64,000 nucleotides of DNA from Porphyromonas uenonis DSM 23387 = JCM 13868. GTDB taxonomy: Bacteria; Bacteroidota; Bacteroidia; Bacteroidales; Porphyromonadaceae. Positions 15,780-24,985 of this stretch are shown piece by piece. A program made the translations under genes and the position numbers. Where the stretch lies: positions 1 to 64,000 of the forward strand of contig NZ_AXVC01000021.1 of the NCBI RefSeq assembly GCF_000482365.1. The letters run 5' to 3'. The notes beneath the pieces are model-generated. The model had not been told where the DNA came from, did no database searches, and saw only the letters and a program-made list of their open reading frames with translations. How positions within the stretch are numbered: position 1 is the first letter of the stretch; each line of letters begins with the position of its first letter.

Positions 15780-17978
15780 TTACTGCTGGAGACGCACCTG
15801 CTGCACCCCTTTGATGCTCTGTAGTTGTGCTTGCAGGGCAAAGAGCGTCTGGCGCTCTCCCTCTCTAAAGGTGAAGGTGCCGTGCCAGAGTCCTCCGTCG
15901 AGCTGTTGTTCCTCATTGATCAAGCTACACTCGTCCGCTTGATGTAGCGTAGAGACGACTCGTCCTATTGTGACCGCATCGTGAAGAGCAGTCACATAGA
16001 GCGTCGCAACCACCGCAGAGCTCTCCATGCCCCGCCAACGAGCCGGCAAGACACGATCGCCGTGACGGCCTAAGATGTCAATAGCATTCGGGCAACTACG
16101 AGTATGTATCTTCAGTCCCGACTTAGAGGGATAGGCAAAGATCTCATCGCCCATCTTAGGGTTGCAGCAATTGGCCAGCGTGTACTCTAGTCCCTTGAAG
16201 TCTGCCGTGGAGACTACAATCTCACGACCGTCGGAAGCTTCTGGCGATTTAATCGCTGTCGGTGTGGAAGCTACGCGTCTACTCTCGGCGGCACGAGCCT
16301 CCGCCTCTGCACTAAGCGCAGCATACTGATCGAGGAAGTTAGGCACATTGACCCGCTCCTCGGAGAGGTCTATGAAGAAGTCCATATTCCCCTTGTACCC
16401 CATCTTGCGCAGGAGGGAGGTGAAGATAGACTCTTGGTAGACGAGATGTCTATTCTTAAAGCGTCTCTCGAGGAGCTCCTTGCCCGCTTGCAGTCCGCTC
16501 TCTTGCTGGTCACGTATCGCTTGGCGGATCTTATTCTTCGCCTTGCGGGTGGTGACTGACTGAAGCCAGTCTATGGAGGGTCGCTGATTCTTTGCCGTGG
16601 TAATATTGACCACATCGCCATTCTTCAGCTTATCTCTCAGCTTAGCGCGCTTGCCATTGACCTGAGCGCTCTGCGCCATCAACCCCACATTGGAGTGTAT
16701 GGCAAAGGCGAAGTCCAGGACAGTCGCGCCCTTCGGCAGGCGAATCATCTGCCCCGTCGGAGTAAAGACGAAGATATCTCTCGACTCAACTCGGAGAGAG
16801 AGCTGCGCATTCGCCTTCTCCTTATCACCCGCCAAGTCCTCGATCACCTGACGCATACTGGTGAGTTGCGAGTCTAGACTAGCTTCTCCCGAGACGCCCT
16901 TGTAGCGCCAGTGCGCTGCCATACCACTCTCAGCGATACGGTCCATACGCGTGGTGCGGATCTGTATCTCGACGCTCTTACCTTCGGGTCCCTGCACCGT
17001 AATCTGTAGAGACTCATAGCCGTTTGCCTTAGGTTGCGAGATCCAGTCGCGGAGACGCTTCGTATTGGGCGTGTAGAGGTCCGTCACGATCGAGTAGACG
17101 AGCCAGCACGCCTCGTACTCCTCATCGGGCGGTGCGTCAATGATGATGCGCATGGCGGAAAGGTCGTGGATCTCTTCGAAAGTGACCCCTTTGTTGCGCA
17201 TCTTGTTCATGATGGAGGTAAAAGTTTTGCTCCTCGACTTGATCGTGTAGGGCCAGCGAAGGGGAAGTTCCTCGAGACGCTTCTGGATAGGAGCAACAAA
17301 AGCATCCATATAAGCTTGTCTTGCCACGATGGTCTGCCCCATCAGCTCTTTGATCTCGTAGTAATGCTTGGGATCAGTGTACTTAAAGATCAAGTCCTCC
17401 ATCTGGCTCTTGATCTTGTAAAGCCCTAGGCGGTGAGCTGTCGGCACGAAGAGTACCTGCGCCACCTGAGCTAGCAGTACCCTACGACTCTCGTCCATGC
17501 GCTCCTTGGCATAGATGAGCTTATTGAGACACTCGACGAGTAGTATCAAGACGACACGTATGTCCTCGGCGATAGTCAGGAGAAACTCCTCTCCCTGATC
17601 GGCCTGACGTAGGTCGTAGCGATGGTACAACTCATGCGTCTGTGCCAGACGCTCTATGAGGGGGAGTGTGCCAGGCGGGCAAAGCGCCTCAACCTCTTGA
17701 GCTGTGATAGCTCCGCGGATGTAGGGAGGCTCCAGTAGGACCGCCGATATCGAGACGACTCCCAGCCCTATCTCGTCGCAGAGTAGCTGAGCCATCTCAG
17801 CTTGCTCCATAAAGATCTCCCGATCGTCCTCCTCTTCGTTAGCACCATACTGTCCCTCACGGATGAGTCGCTCCAGTAGCTCCCGATAAGGCGCTACGTA
17901 GCTCGCCACCCCCAACTGATCTGCAGTCCGTAGGAGGTAGCGCATGAGCTCTTGATCATCTCTGTGATGGGTTGGCAT
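15780..17978 (-). CDS. relA: RelA-type (p)ppGpp synthetase with degenerate hydrolase domain
   Basis: A 732-residue long RSH protein that makes the stringent alarmone from ATP and GTP/GDP. The N-terminal HD domain is recognisable but lacks the metal motif: residues 78-89 read SAVLLEPPYIRG where active enzymes have a His-Asp pair, and the ADRLHN helix is LVECLNK. Hydrolysis is therefore probably lost. The synthetase domain keeps RSKTFTSI (249-256), HDLSAMRI (271-278) and VEIQIRT, but the usual SLH is SLQ (residue 325). TGS starts near residue 411, and an ACT domain is at the C-terminus. The gene follows aroF-like and folK on the same strand. Confidence 0.93.
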   Translation of the reverse strand: MPTHHRDDQELMRYLLRTADQLGVASYVAPYRELLERLIREGQYGANEEEDDREIFMEQAEMAQLLCDEIGLGVVSISAVLLEPPYIRGAITAQEVEALCPPGTLPLIERLAQTHELYHRYDLRQADQGEEFLLTIAEDIRVVLILLVECLNKLIYAKERMDESRRVLLAQVAQVLFVPTAHRLGLYKIKSQMEDLIFKYTDPKHYYEIKELMGQTIVARQAYMDAFVAPIQKRLEELPLRWPYTIKSRSKTFTSIMNKMRNKGVTFEEIHDLSAMRIIIDAPPDEEYEACWLVYSIVTDLYTPNTKRLRDWISQPKANGYESLQITVQGPEGKSVEIQIRTTRMDRIAESGMAAHWRYKGVSGEASLDSQLTSMRQVIEDLAGDKEKANAQLSLRVESRDIFVFTPTGQMIRLPKGATVLDFAFAIHSNVGLMAQSAQVNGKRAKLRDKLKNGDVVNITTAKNQRPSIDWLQSVTTRKAKNKIRQAIRDQQESGLQAGKELLERRFKNRHLVYQESIFTSLLRKMGYKGNMDFFIDLSEERVNVPNFLDQYAALSAEAEARAAESRRVASTPTAIKSPEASDGREIVVSTADFKGLEYTLANCCNPKMGDEIFAYPSKSGLKIHTRSCPNAIDILGRHGDRVLPARWRGMESSAVVATLYVTALHDAVTIGRVVSTLHQADECSLINEEQQLDGGLWHGTFTFREGERQTLFALQAQLQSIKGVQQVRLQQ

Positions 17979-17980
17979 GG

Positions 17981-18131
17981 AGATTAGAGATTAGAAATTA
18001 GAGGTTAGAAGTTAGAGATTAGAGGTTAGAAGGGAGAGAAGTTTGTGAGACTAGGAAGACTAGAACCTCTAAGGTCTAATCTCTAATTTCTAATCTCTAA
18101 CTTCTAACCTCTAATCTCTAATCTCTAATTC
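17981..18131. repeat. Family E heptad repeats arranged as a large inverted repeat
   Basis: The left arm (17981-18031) repeats near-heptads such as TTAGAGA, TTAGAAA and TTAGAAG. The right arm (18073-18131) is the reverse complement of the same series. About 40 nt lie between them, so the whole can fold into a ~50-bp imperfect stem between folK and relA. Shorter runs of the same heptads are at 51055-51093 and 60147-60205. Confidence 0.8.
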
Positions 18132-18511
18132 TACAGCTCGTCTAGCTCGTCTAGCCCGGCGACGACATAGGGGCGGACCATATCTCGTGGCTTGTAGACC
18201 TCGTCGTTCCACTCGATGATGTCTAGATCCATCGGTATGATACCTTCCTCATCGTCATCGTGATCTCGTCCGAGCTTAGCCTCGAGCTTCTTTAGCTGAG
18301 CCTCTAGAGTTTCTCTATCTAGGTCGGTCTCAAAGAGTGCGATCAGATTGAGAAAAGCCTTGGCATCCTCGGGCATATCCACAGGCTCCGTAAGCTGGGG
18401 CGTCGAAAAACGTATCGTGGGGAAGTGCTTCGTCAGAATCTCCATAACCGTCTTTACGTTGGCCGTGCGATGCTCATTACTGCCTATGCTGATGATCGCT
18501 TTGTTTTTCAT
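18131..18511 (-). CDS. folK: HPPK-like 2-amino-4-hydroxy-6-hydroxymethyldihydropteridine diphosphokinase
   Basis: A 126-residue protein carrying a trimmed version of the folate-pathway pyrophosphokinase fold. IISIGSNEH is at the N-terminus, then FLNLIALFETDL, LEAKLGRDHDDDEEG and PMDLDIIEWND, the metal-binding D-x-D motif. Typical enzymes have about 160 residues, and the C-terminal PHP...R strand is only partly present (MVRPYVVAGLDEL). It may be an active short form or a diverged homologue. It lies 23 nt downstream of the DAHP synthase gene. FolB, an earlier folate enzyme, is at 57512-57886. Confidence 0.75.
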   Translation of the reverse strand: MKNKAIISIGSNEHRTANVKTVMEILTKHFPTIRFSTPQLTEPVDMPEDAKAFLNLIALFETDLDRETLEAQLKKLEAKLGRDHDDDEEGIIPMDLDIIEWNDEVYKPRDMVRPYVVAGLDELDEL

Positions 18512-18534
18512 TGCTTATTATAGTAGTCTAGCTT

Positions 18535-19632
18535 CTAAAAGTTATTGACATCGTTCGAGTCCACAGCTTCTTGTCCTCGCAGGGAGTAGTCGTGGATCAA
18601 GTTGTACAACTGCGCTGCCCAGTGCGGATCCAGTCCATACTGAGTAGCCAGCTCTATATAGTGAGCCTCTACCGCTGCGCGTTGATCAGCTTGATAAAGG
18701 CCTAGATGGTTAGCCGTCTTATAGCGTCCTATGGTCTGCGTAAGCTTGCAGCGCTCCGCCAATAGCTCCACGAGTGCAGCGTCCAGATCCCGTAGCTGAT
18801 AGCGCATCGGGCGGAGCATCGCCTCGTGATCACTACTAGGATGTTGCAGCGACTTCAGTAACTGGTGCAATTGCTCGGGCGTGATCTGCTGACGCGCATC
18901 TGTCCAAGCGTGCTCGGGGTCGCAGTGGCACTCGATCATAAAGCCATCGATCGGATAGAGCATCCCCGTACGGCAGACCGCCTCTAGGAGATCAGCTCGC
19001 CCCGCTATGTGACTTGGATCAAGTAAGATGGGTAGGTGTTCCTCCGCTCCATAACGCTTATGGTAGAGCGCACGCAGCTGGGCTATCATCTCCCAGTGAG
19101 GGCTGTTGCGTAGTTGCTTGGTGTAGACAGGCGTACAGCCTCTCAGGATCGCCATCACCTGGGCAACTCCTCGGCTCTTGATACGCTCTATGGCACCCAT
19201 CCATAGAGGGGCGTCGGGACTGATAGGGTTCTTCACCAAAACGGTCTGCGTAGCTCCCTCCAGTTGCTCGGCAATCGCCTCTACCATAAAGGGATTGCTC
19301 ACCGTGCGAGCACCGATCCACACGAAGTCAACGCCCGCAGTGCGCACCGCTTCGACCTGCTCAGGCAGGCACACCTCGGTACCCACCTTGAGTCCCGTAG
19401 AGGTCTGTACCTCTTGGAGCCAAGCAAGCCCCTCCACTCCGACACCCTCGAAGGATCCCGGACGGGTACGTGGCTTCCACAAGGCAGCTCGGAAATGCGT
19501 GACACCTTGCGCCTTTAGTCCTTGAGCGATCTCAAGCAGTTGCTCGCGACTCTCTGCACTGCAGGGACCCGCTACCAGCATCTGACTCGCTGGAGGCTCC
19601 TCAAGGGTACTATGGGCGGACGAATCATCCAT
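18535..19632 (-). CDS. Bifunctional DAHP synthase / chorismate mutase
   Basis: A 365-residue fusion for aromatic amino-acid synthesis. Residues ~18-265 form the KDO8P-like (AroAII/AroG-beta) DAHP synthase: MLVAGPCSAESREQL, FRAALWKPRTRPGSFEG, VWIGARTVSNP, LVKNPISPD, LRGCTPVYTK, LDPSHIAGR and IECHCDPE. Residues ~275-355 form an AroQ-type chorismate mutase (LRDLDAALVELLAERCKLTQ and GRYK). Fusion of a mutase to the synthase allows end-product regulation in related enzymes. It has its own minus-strand -7 box and heads the aroF-folK-relA series. Confidence 0.93.
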   Translation of the reverse strand: MDDSSAHSTLEEPPASQMLVAGPCSAESREQLLEIAQGLKAQGVTHFRAALWKPRTRPGSFEGVGVEGLAWLQEVQTSTGLKVGTEVCLPEQVEAVRTAGVDFVWIGARTVSNPFMVEAIAEQLEGATQTVLVKNPISPDAPLWMGAIERIKSRGVAQVMAILRGCTPVYTKQLRNSPHWEMIAQLRALYHKRYGAEEHLPILLDPSHIAGRADLLEAVCRTGMLYPIDGFMIECHCDPEHAWTDARQQITPEQLHQLLKSLQHPSSDHEAMLRPMRYQLRDLDAALVELLAERCKLTQTIGRYKTANHLGLYQADQRAAVEAHYIELATQYGLDPHWAAQLYNLIHDYSLRGQEAVDSNDVNNF

Positions 19633-19662
19633 ATCTAAGGTCGTATACTCGTTTACTCGCTA

Positions 19663-19670
19663 CAAAGGTA
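19663..19670 (-). promoter_or_regulatory. -7 promoter box for the DAHP synthase gene
   Basis: On the minus strand TACCTTTG, followed by TAG, 31 nt before the start at 19632. Confidence 0.65.
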
Positions 19671-19735
19671 TTAAAACTATTCCGACTAGAGGCACTCGGG
19701 AGGGATAACTTCGCAAATCGAATAGCCACAGGAGA

Positions 19736-19904
19736 CGAGTAGCCCGCCGTAGGGACGCACGATCTGTGCGTCCGTTGTAGTACAGCAAGACGACTAACCC
19801 TTTGTAGGGACGCACGGTCGTGCGTCCGTTGTGTCAAAAGATACTGTGACAGGGCTTTTAACGGGGACGGACGCTCGACCGAGCGTCCCTACAACCGTTA
19901 CACG
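19736..19904. repeat. Family A palindromic elements (one half, one complete)
   Basis: A truncated left arm (19736-19779, tip GATCTG) is followed by a complete unit at 19790-19904. The complete unit starts CGACTAAC, has the GTAGGGACGCAC arm and central GTTGTGTCAAAAG region, and ends CAACCGTTACACG. It sits between the divergent DAHP synthase and ABC efflux promoters. Confidence 0.8.
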
Positions 19905-20040
19905 CCTACCGAGGAAATCGGAAATCTCCACGTGGAAAACGAAAATTCCCCACGGAGGGACGAAATAAAAGTTCGGAAGAATTTGTTCGTTCCTCGCTGG
20001 AGATTCAGAAATCTCTACCGAGGAAATGGCTGATTTCTTT
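19905..20040. repeat. Family C-like palindromic array upstream of the efflux operon
   Basis: Short alternating half-sites (ACCGAGGAAATCGGAAATC, CCACGTGG, ACCGAGGAAATGG, GGAGATT) follow the family A unit directly. It is diverged from the 13614 and 50771 copies. The remaining gap to 20192 includes a short GTCATCGGA repeat and nothing else recognised. Confidence 0.55.
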
Positions 20041-20192
20041 GAGAGTGAGGTGTCGGAGTCATCGGAGTCATCGGAAAGCATCGGAGCTATCAGAGCGATC
20101 TGACCTGTCGGACGAATAGTCCAATGGAGGGCTACACGCCTCGCTTCGACGGCACTGTTTGGTTTAAGTTATACACTGATGCGTTTTTCCTA

Positions 20193-20222
20193 TTGCAGGT
20201 TCAAATATTTGTACTACCTTTG
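20193..20222 (+). promoter_or_regulatory. Promoter of the MacAB/TolC-like operon
   Basis: TTG at 20193-20195 and TACCTTTG at 20215-20222, 19 nt apart, 40 nt before the first ATG. Confidence 0.75.
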
Positions 20223-20261
20223 CAGTGTACTACCTAAGACAAACGCTAAGCCAATACGCTT

Positions 20262-20981
20262 ATGAATGCTAAACCGGTCATATCGCTACGCAATCTGCAC
20301 AAGACCTACCAGGGCGCGCAGCCGCTACATGTCCTCAAGGGGATCAACCTCGACATCTTCCCAGGCGAGATGGTCGCTATCATGGGAGCTTCGGGCTCGG
20401 GCAAGAGCACGCTCCTCAACATCCTCGGGCTCCTCGACAGCTACGACGAGGGGAGTTACCATCTAGGCGAGGAGCTACTGAGCAATAGCCTCTCGGAGAA
20501 CCGCGCTGCCGAGATCCGTTCTAGACAAATAGGATTCGTCTTTCAGTCGTTTAACCTCATCCCCTTCAAGAATGCGCTGGACAACATTGCCCTGCCACTC
20601 TTTTATCAGGGAGTCGGTCGCAAGGAGCGCACCAAGCGTGCCGCCGAGCTACTCTCCCGCATGGGGCTAGCCGACTGGGCGGAGCACCTGCCGAGCGAGA
20701 TGTCGGGAGGACAGAAGCAGCGCATAGCAATCGCACGAGCCCTCATCACCACGCCCTCAGTCATCTTAGCCGATGAGCCGACGGGAGCTTTGGACAGCAA
20801 GACCACCATCGAGGTGATGGAGCTACTGCGAGAGATCAATCGCGAGTTGCACCTGACGATGATTATCGTGACGCACGAGCCCGGCGTAGCTGAGATGTGT
20901 GACCGCACGATACATATCAAGGATGGGCTGATCGAGGGGGACGGTCTGACGAGCAGTCTGCCCGAGGAGGTGTTTGAGTAA
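20262..20981 (+). CDS. ABC efflux ATPase (MacB/LolD type)
   Basis: A 239-residue cytoplasmic ATPase that energises the two FtsX-type permeases downstream. Walker A is GASGSGKST near residues 47-55, the Q-loop FVFQSFNLIPF, the signature MSGGQKQRIAIARAL, Walker B VILADEPTGALDS and a switch His in VTHEP. The sequence belongs to the MacB/LolD family, where the pump couples cytoplasmic ATP hydrolysis to periplasmic movements. 15 nt separate it from the first permease. Confidence 0.92.
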   Translation: MNAKPVISLRNLHKTYQGAQPLHVLKGINLDIFPGEMVAIMGASGSGKSTLLNILGLLDSYDEGSYHLGEELLSNSLSENRAAEIRSRQIGFVFQSFNLIPFKNALDNIALPLFYQGVGRKERTKRAAELLSRMGLADWAEHLPSEMSGGQKQRIAIARALITTPSVILADEPTGALDSKTTIEVMELLREINRELHLTMIIVTHEPGVAEMCDRTIHIKDGLIEGDGLTSSLPEEVFE

Positions 20982-20996
20982 AGAGGATCACACATT

Positions 20997-22277
20997 ATGC
21001 GTATAGGACACGAATACTTCTCCGAGATCATAGACAATCTCAAGCGCAACCGCCTGCGCACCTTCTTGACAGGCTTTGCCGTAGCGTGGGGAATCATCTT
21101 TTTGGTCATCCTCCTCAGCATCGGCGTGGGGCTCAACCGTGGCATCGCCAAGAGTGCTAATGCGGGCGACACGGAGCCAAACTACGGCATATACTTCGAG
21201 GTCTGGATGACCAACCTCCCTTATCAAGGTTACCCAGCGGGGCGTTTTTTGTACCTCGCCGAGTCACAGTTCGCTCAGTTGCAGGAGATGGTGCCAGCTA
21301 TTGAGGACATCACCCCCAGCCTCAGGTCTTGGAATAAGATAACCTACGCATCACAGGTGACCGAGGGGGCGGTAAAGGGGATCGGCGCCAACTACTTCGG
21401 ACACTTCGATACCCGTGTCAAGATGCTGGCGGGACGTGGCATCAATGGCAACGACGTATATAATAAGGAGAAGGCACTCCTCATCAGCTCTTCCGATGCG
21501 CTCAAGCTCTTTGGCACTGATCGGTATGGAGAGGCGGTCGGCAAGACCGTCTCTGTAGACAATGTCTCCTTTACCGTGGTGGGCGTCTACGAAGCTTCGC
21601 AAAACCAATCGGCATCCTATATGCCGAGCAGCACCTTTACCATGATCCATCCCAATGATCAGCGTATCGATGGGGGCTATATCTATGCACCTACGATACG
21701 AAGCAAGAAGGATTTCGAGGCTTTCAACAAGGAGCTACTCAAAGCGCTCAGCTCGATACTCTCCTTCTCGCCCGATGACGACCAGGCTCTGTGGGGCTAC
21801 TCAAACTATGTCAACAACGAGCAGTATAATAAGGTAGTCAACTACTTCTACCTCTTCCTCTGGATCGTCGGGCTGAGCACGCTCCTCATCGGCATCGTCG
21901 GCGTGAGCAACATCATGCTGGTCACGGTGCGGGAGCGATACAAAGAGATCGGCATACGCAAGGCTCTGGGCGCCAAGCCCCGTGACATCTTAGCGATGAT
22001 TATGGTCGAGAGCCTCCTCATCACAGCAGTGGCGGGTGCTATCGGTCTGGTTATTGCCGTGGGACTCGTCGCTCTAGGCGACTACCTCGTGACCGCTTAC
22101 CACATTGGCGAGATGTCCATTATGGGCGAGACGATCCACCTCTTTGACACGCCAGTCCTCTCGCCACAGATGGCGCTGGGCATCCTCGTTGTGATGATCA
22201 TTGCGGGAATTGTGGCGGGCTACACGCCAGCTCGTAGAGCGATACGTATTTCGGCTATTGAAGCGATGAGAGATTAG
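20997..22277 (+). CDS. MacB-like ABC permease, first subunit
   Basis: A 426-residue permease with the MacB_PCD-FtsX layout: one membrane helix near residues 20-42, a periplasmic core domain to ~280, then three helices (about 285-310, 335-360, 390-415). The FtsX signature STLLIGIVGVSNIMLVTVRERYKEIG and IGIRKALGAKPRDIL is present. The ATPase is a separate polypeptide, unlike E. coli MacB. It probably forms a heterodimer with the next gene product. Confidence 0.92.
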   Translation: MRIGHEYFSEIIDNLKRNRLRTFLTGFAVAWGIIFLVILLSIGVGLNRGIAKSANAGDTEPNYGIYFEVWMTNLPYQGYPAGRFLYLAESQFAQLQEMVPAIEDITPSLRSWNKITYASQVTEGAVKGIGANYFGHFDTRVKMLAGRGINGNDVYNKEKALLISSSDALKLFGTDRYGEAVGKTVSVDNVSFTVVGVYEASQNQSASYMPSSTFTMIHPNDQRIDGGYIYAPTIRSKKDFEAFNKELLKALSSILSFSPDDDQALWGYSNYVNNEQYNKVVNYFYLFLWIVGLSTLLIGIVGVSNIMLVTVRERYKEIGIRKALGAKPRDILAMIMVESLLITAVAGAIGLVIAVGLVALGDYLVTAYHIGEMSIMGETIHLFDTPVLSPQMALGILVVMIIAGIVAGYTPARRAIRISAIEAMRD

Positions 22278-22303
22278 TAACACCCTAGCGTAAAGACTGT
22301 ACT

Positions 22304-23563
22304 ATGAGACTATTTGATCGAGACATCTGGGGTGAAGCTTTTCACTCCTTACGAACGAATCGCAAGCGTTCCATCGCAACCGCCTTCGGTATCTTCTGGG
22401 GCATCCTGATGCTGGTCATCTTGATGAGCTTGAGCCAAGGCTTCTCCAACGGCATGCGCAAGCAGCTAGGTGGTATCTCAAGCAATACCACGATGCTCTA
22501 CTGCTCCACAACCAGTAAACCGTACAAAGGTTACCCCACCGATCGCTGGTGGTCGCTCTCAGTGAGCGATATAGCCAACCTCCAGAAGCGTTTCCCCGAG
22601 ATAGAGACGACAGCTGCTATGCAGCAAGGCTCGTGGAACACGCCCGTCAGCTACGGCACCAAGAGTATGACAGCACCGCTCTACTCCGCCTGGGCCTCTT
22701 ATGACAAGATCGTCTACTCAACCCTCTTAGCTGGACGACGGCTCAACGAGAGCGACGAGCAGCAGCACCGTCGTAACTGCACCATCGGTGAGGAGGTGAG
22801 CCAGAAGTTCTTCGCTTCGCACGAGGAGGCATTGGGCAAGGTTATCAATATCAATGGCTCTTACTATACCGTCGTGGGAGTCCTCAAGAGCAAGTCTAAA
22901 GGGATGAATATCAATGGCTCTGAAGAGCAAAAGGTACGTATCCCCTACACGATCCTTACCGCATCGCTCGGCCAGAGCAATGAGGTCTACCAACTCTTGT
23001 ACTCGCTCCATGGCGATGGTAAGGATAGCAAAGCGATCAACGACCGCATCAAAGCTTACATCCGCTCTACCCACGACATAGCACCAGACGATGAGAGCGC
23101 CATAGGTGAGTTCAACATCTCAGAGATTTTCACCGCCCAAAACTCCATGCTGTGGGGTGTCAATGTCTTCGTCTGGTTCATCGGTATCGGCACACTCCTC
23201 TCGGGCATCATCGGCATTAGCAATATCATGCTCGTCTCCGTCAAGGAGCGCACCCGCGAGATTGGCATACGTCGTGCACTCGGTGCGCAGCGCAAAGACA
23301 TCGTACGACTCATCCTCCTAGAGAGCGGTATGCTGAGCCTCCTCGCGGGGCTCGTAGGGCTCCTCCTCGGTGTGGGGATCATGTCTATCGTTGCACAGAT
23401 CGCCACCTCAATGGAAAGCGAGATGTTGGTCAATCCGCTGATCCCCTTTGGCACAGCGATTGGCGCGCTCCTCTTCATCATCATCGGAGGCGTGGTGGGC
23501 GGTCTCCTGCCACTCAAGAAAGCACTCGAGATTCGCTCCATCGAAGCGATCCGTGAGGAGTAA
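22304..23563 (+). CDS. MacB-like ABC permease, second subunit
   Basis: A 419-residue paralogue of the preceding gene with the same order: N-terminal helix (IATAFGIFWGILMLVILMSL), MacB periplasmic core, then the FtsX domain (TLLSGIIGISNIMLVSVKER, EIGIRRALGAQRKDI). The two are clearly diverged, so this is an old duplication and the pump is likely heterodimeric. 26 nt separate it from the first permease. Confidence 0.92.
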   Translation: MRLFDRDIWGEAFHSLRTNRKRSIATAFGIFWGILMLVILMSLSQGFSNGMRKQLGGISSNTTMLYCSTTSKPYKGYPTDRWWSLSVSDIANLQKRFPEIETTAAMQQGSWNTPVSYGTKSMTAPLYSAWASYDKIVYSTLLAGRRLNESDEQQHRRNCTIGEEVSQKFFASHEEALGKVININGSYYTVVGVLKSKSKGMNINGSEEQKVRIPYTILTASLGQSNEVYQLLYSLHGDGKDSKAINDRIKAYIRSTHDIAPDDESAIGEFNISEIFTAQNSMLWGVNVFVWFIGIGTLLSGIIGISNIMLVSVKERTREIGIRRALGAQRKDIVRLILLESGMLSLLAGLVGLLLGVGIMSIVAQIATSMESEMLVNPLIPFGTAIGALLFIIIGGVVGGLLPLKKALEIRSIEAIREE

Positions 23564-23608
23564 ACCAACATTCAACTATAGGTAAAAACAAACACAACAT
23601 AAAGAACT

Positions 23609-24721
23609 ATGAAAGCTAAGCGTATCTTCAAACTTTCCCTTTGGGTCATCTTCGGCCTGCTCGTTGTCATGACCTTCGTCTTCCTCTATAAGAAGGCACA
23701 GCCCCAGGCGACCATCTACTCGGTAGAGACGGTGACCCGCGTCCCCTCTATCCAGCGGTCTATCATCCTCACTGGCAAGATAGCTCCTCGCAACGAGGTG
23801 ATGATCGTGCCACAGCTCAACGGCATCATTGCCGAGATCATGAAGAAGCCTGGCGACCTCGTCAAGGCGGGCGACATCATCGCTCGTATCAAGGTGGTTC
23901 CCGAGATGGGTTCGGTCAATCAGGCAGAGTCGCAGGTCGAGATAGCAAAGATAGCTCTCGACGAGGCACAGCAGAAGTACAAGATAGCGACCGAGCTGCA
24001 CCAGCAAGGGATCGTAGCCGAGGAGGAGTATGCCACAACCAAGGCTAACTACCTACAGGCTAAGGAGCGCCTTGCGAGCGCTAAGGATGCTTACAACATC
24101 GTCCTCACCGGCATGAGCCAGCGCAACGCTCAGGGCTCTACGACACTCGTGCGCAGTACGGTAGACGGGACGATACTCGACATACCAGTCAAGGAGGGTA
24201 ACTCGGTCATTCAGGCTAACTCCTTCAACGCTGGTACCACCATCGCCACCATCGCCGACATGACGGAGATGATCTTCATCGGCAAGGTGGACGAGGTCGA
24301 CATCGCTCGTGTCGCTACGGGACTACCCGTCACGGTGCGCATCGGAGCGATCGAAGGTTCCGCCTTCTCGGGCGTCGTCGAGTACATCTCGCCCAAGACA
24401 ATCGAGCAGCAACAAGGCACGCAGTACGAGCTCAAGGCCGCCATCACCATCGATGACTACAGCCGCATACGCTCCGATATGAGTGCCAATGCGGAGCTTA
24501 TCACCGACCAAGTTTCCAATGTCCTAGCCATTCCCGAGGGCGCACTTCAGTTTGAGGGCGACAAGGTCTATGTTGAGGTGGTCACCTCCGACGCTGATCC
24601 GAAGCATCTGCAGACGGAGCGCCGTGAGATCAAGACCGGCATCAGCAACGGTAGCCTCATCGAGGTCAAGAGTGGTCTCAAGGAGGGCGAAAAGGTCAAG
24701 GGTACTCCGATAGCTGCCTAA
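23609..24721 (+). CDS. MacA-like periplasmic adaptor (HlyD/RND family)
   Basis: A 370-residue membrane-fusion protein anchored by an N-terminal helix (residues ~7-26). It has a lipoyl/biotinyl-like half (GKIAPRNEVMIVPQLNG and VKAGDIIARIK), a coiled-coil hairpin (~100-160), the returning lipoyl half (STVDGTILDIPVKEGNSV) and beta-barrel and membrane-proximal domains ending LKEGEKVKGTP. It would link the permease pair to the TolC-like channel encoded next. 45 nt after the second permease. Confidence 0.92.
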   Translation: MKAKRIFKLSLWVIFGLLVVMTFVFLYKKAQPQATIYSVETVTRVPSIQRSIILTGKIAPRNEVMIVPQLNGIIAEIMKKPGDLVKAGDIIARIKVVPEMGSVNQAESQVEIAKIALDEAQQKYKIATELHQQGIVAEEEYATTKANYLQAKERLASAKDAYNIVLTGMSQRNAQGSTTLVRSTVDGTILDIPVKEGNSVIQANSFNAGTTIATIADMTEMIFIGKVDEVDIARVATGLPVTVRIGAIEGSAFSGVVEYISPKTIEQQQGTQYELKAAITIDDYSRIRSDMSANAELITDQVSNVLAIPEGALQFEGDKVYVEVVTSDADPKHLQTERREIKTGISNGSLIEVKSGLKEGEKVKGTPIAA

Positions 24722-24784
24722 CCGAACGAAGATTATTTATAGCCCTGCGCTGTCCGATTTATACCTACCAATAGATGAAGCGGT

Positions 24785-24888
24785 TACGAGTTCCAAAACT
24801 TTTCCAGCCTTGGAACTAAAAAGTTCCAAGGGAGGAACTGAAAAGTTCCAGCGGAGGAACTAAAAAGTTCCAACGGAGGAACTAGAAA
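24785..24888 (+). repeat. Family B array upstream of the TolC-like gene
   Basis: Starts TACGAGTTCCAAAA, as at 5887, and contains GGAACT-N4-AGTTCC palindromes separated by CAAGGGA or CAGCGGA linkers. It lies inside the efflux operon, between adaptor and channel genes, and no TAnnTTTG box was found between it and the next start. Confidence 0.85.
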
Positions 24889-24985
24889 GCTCACCCCAGC
24901 AAGCCGACAGAACCCGACAAACTCCGACCGACTCCAATCATCAGACAGCCGTAGCGCAACCAAATCATTAAGACAAGACAATCCT

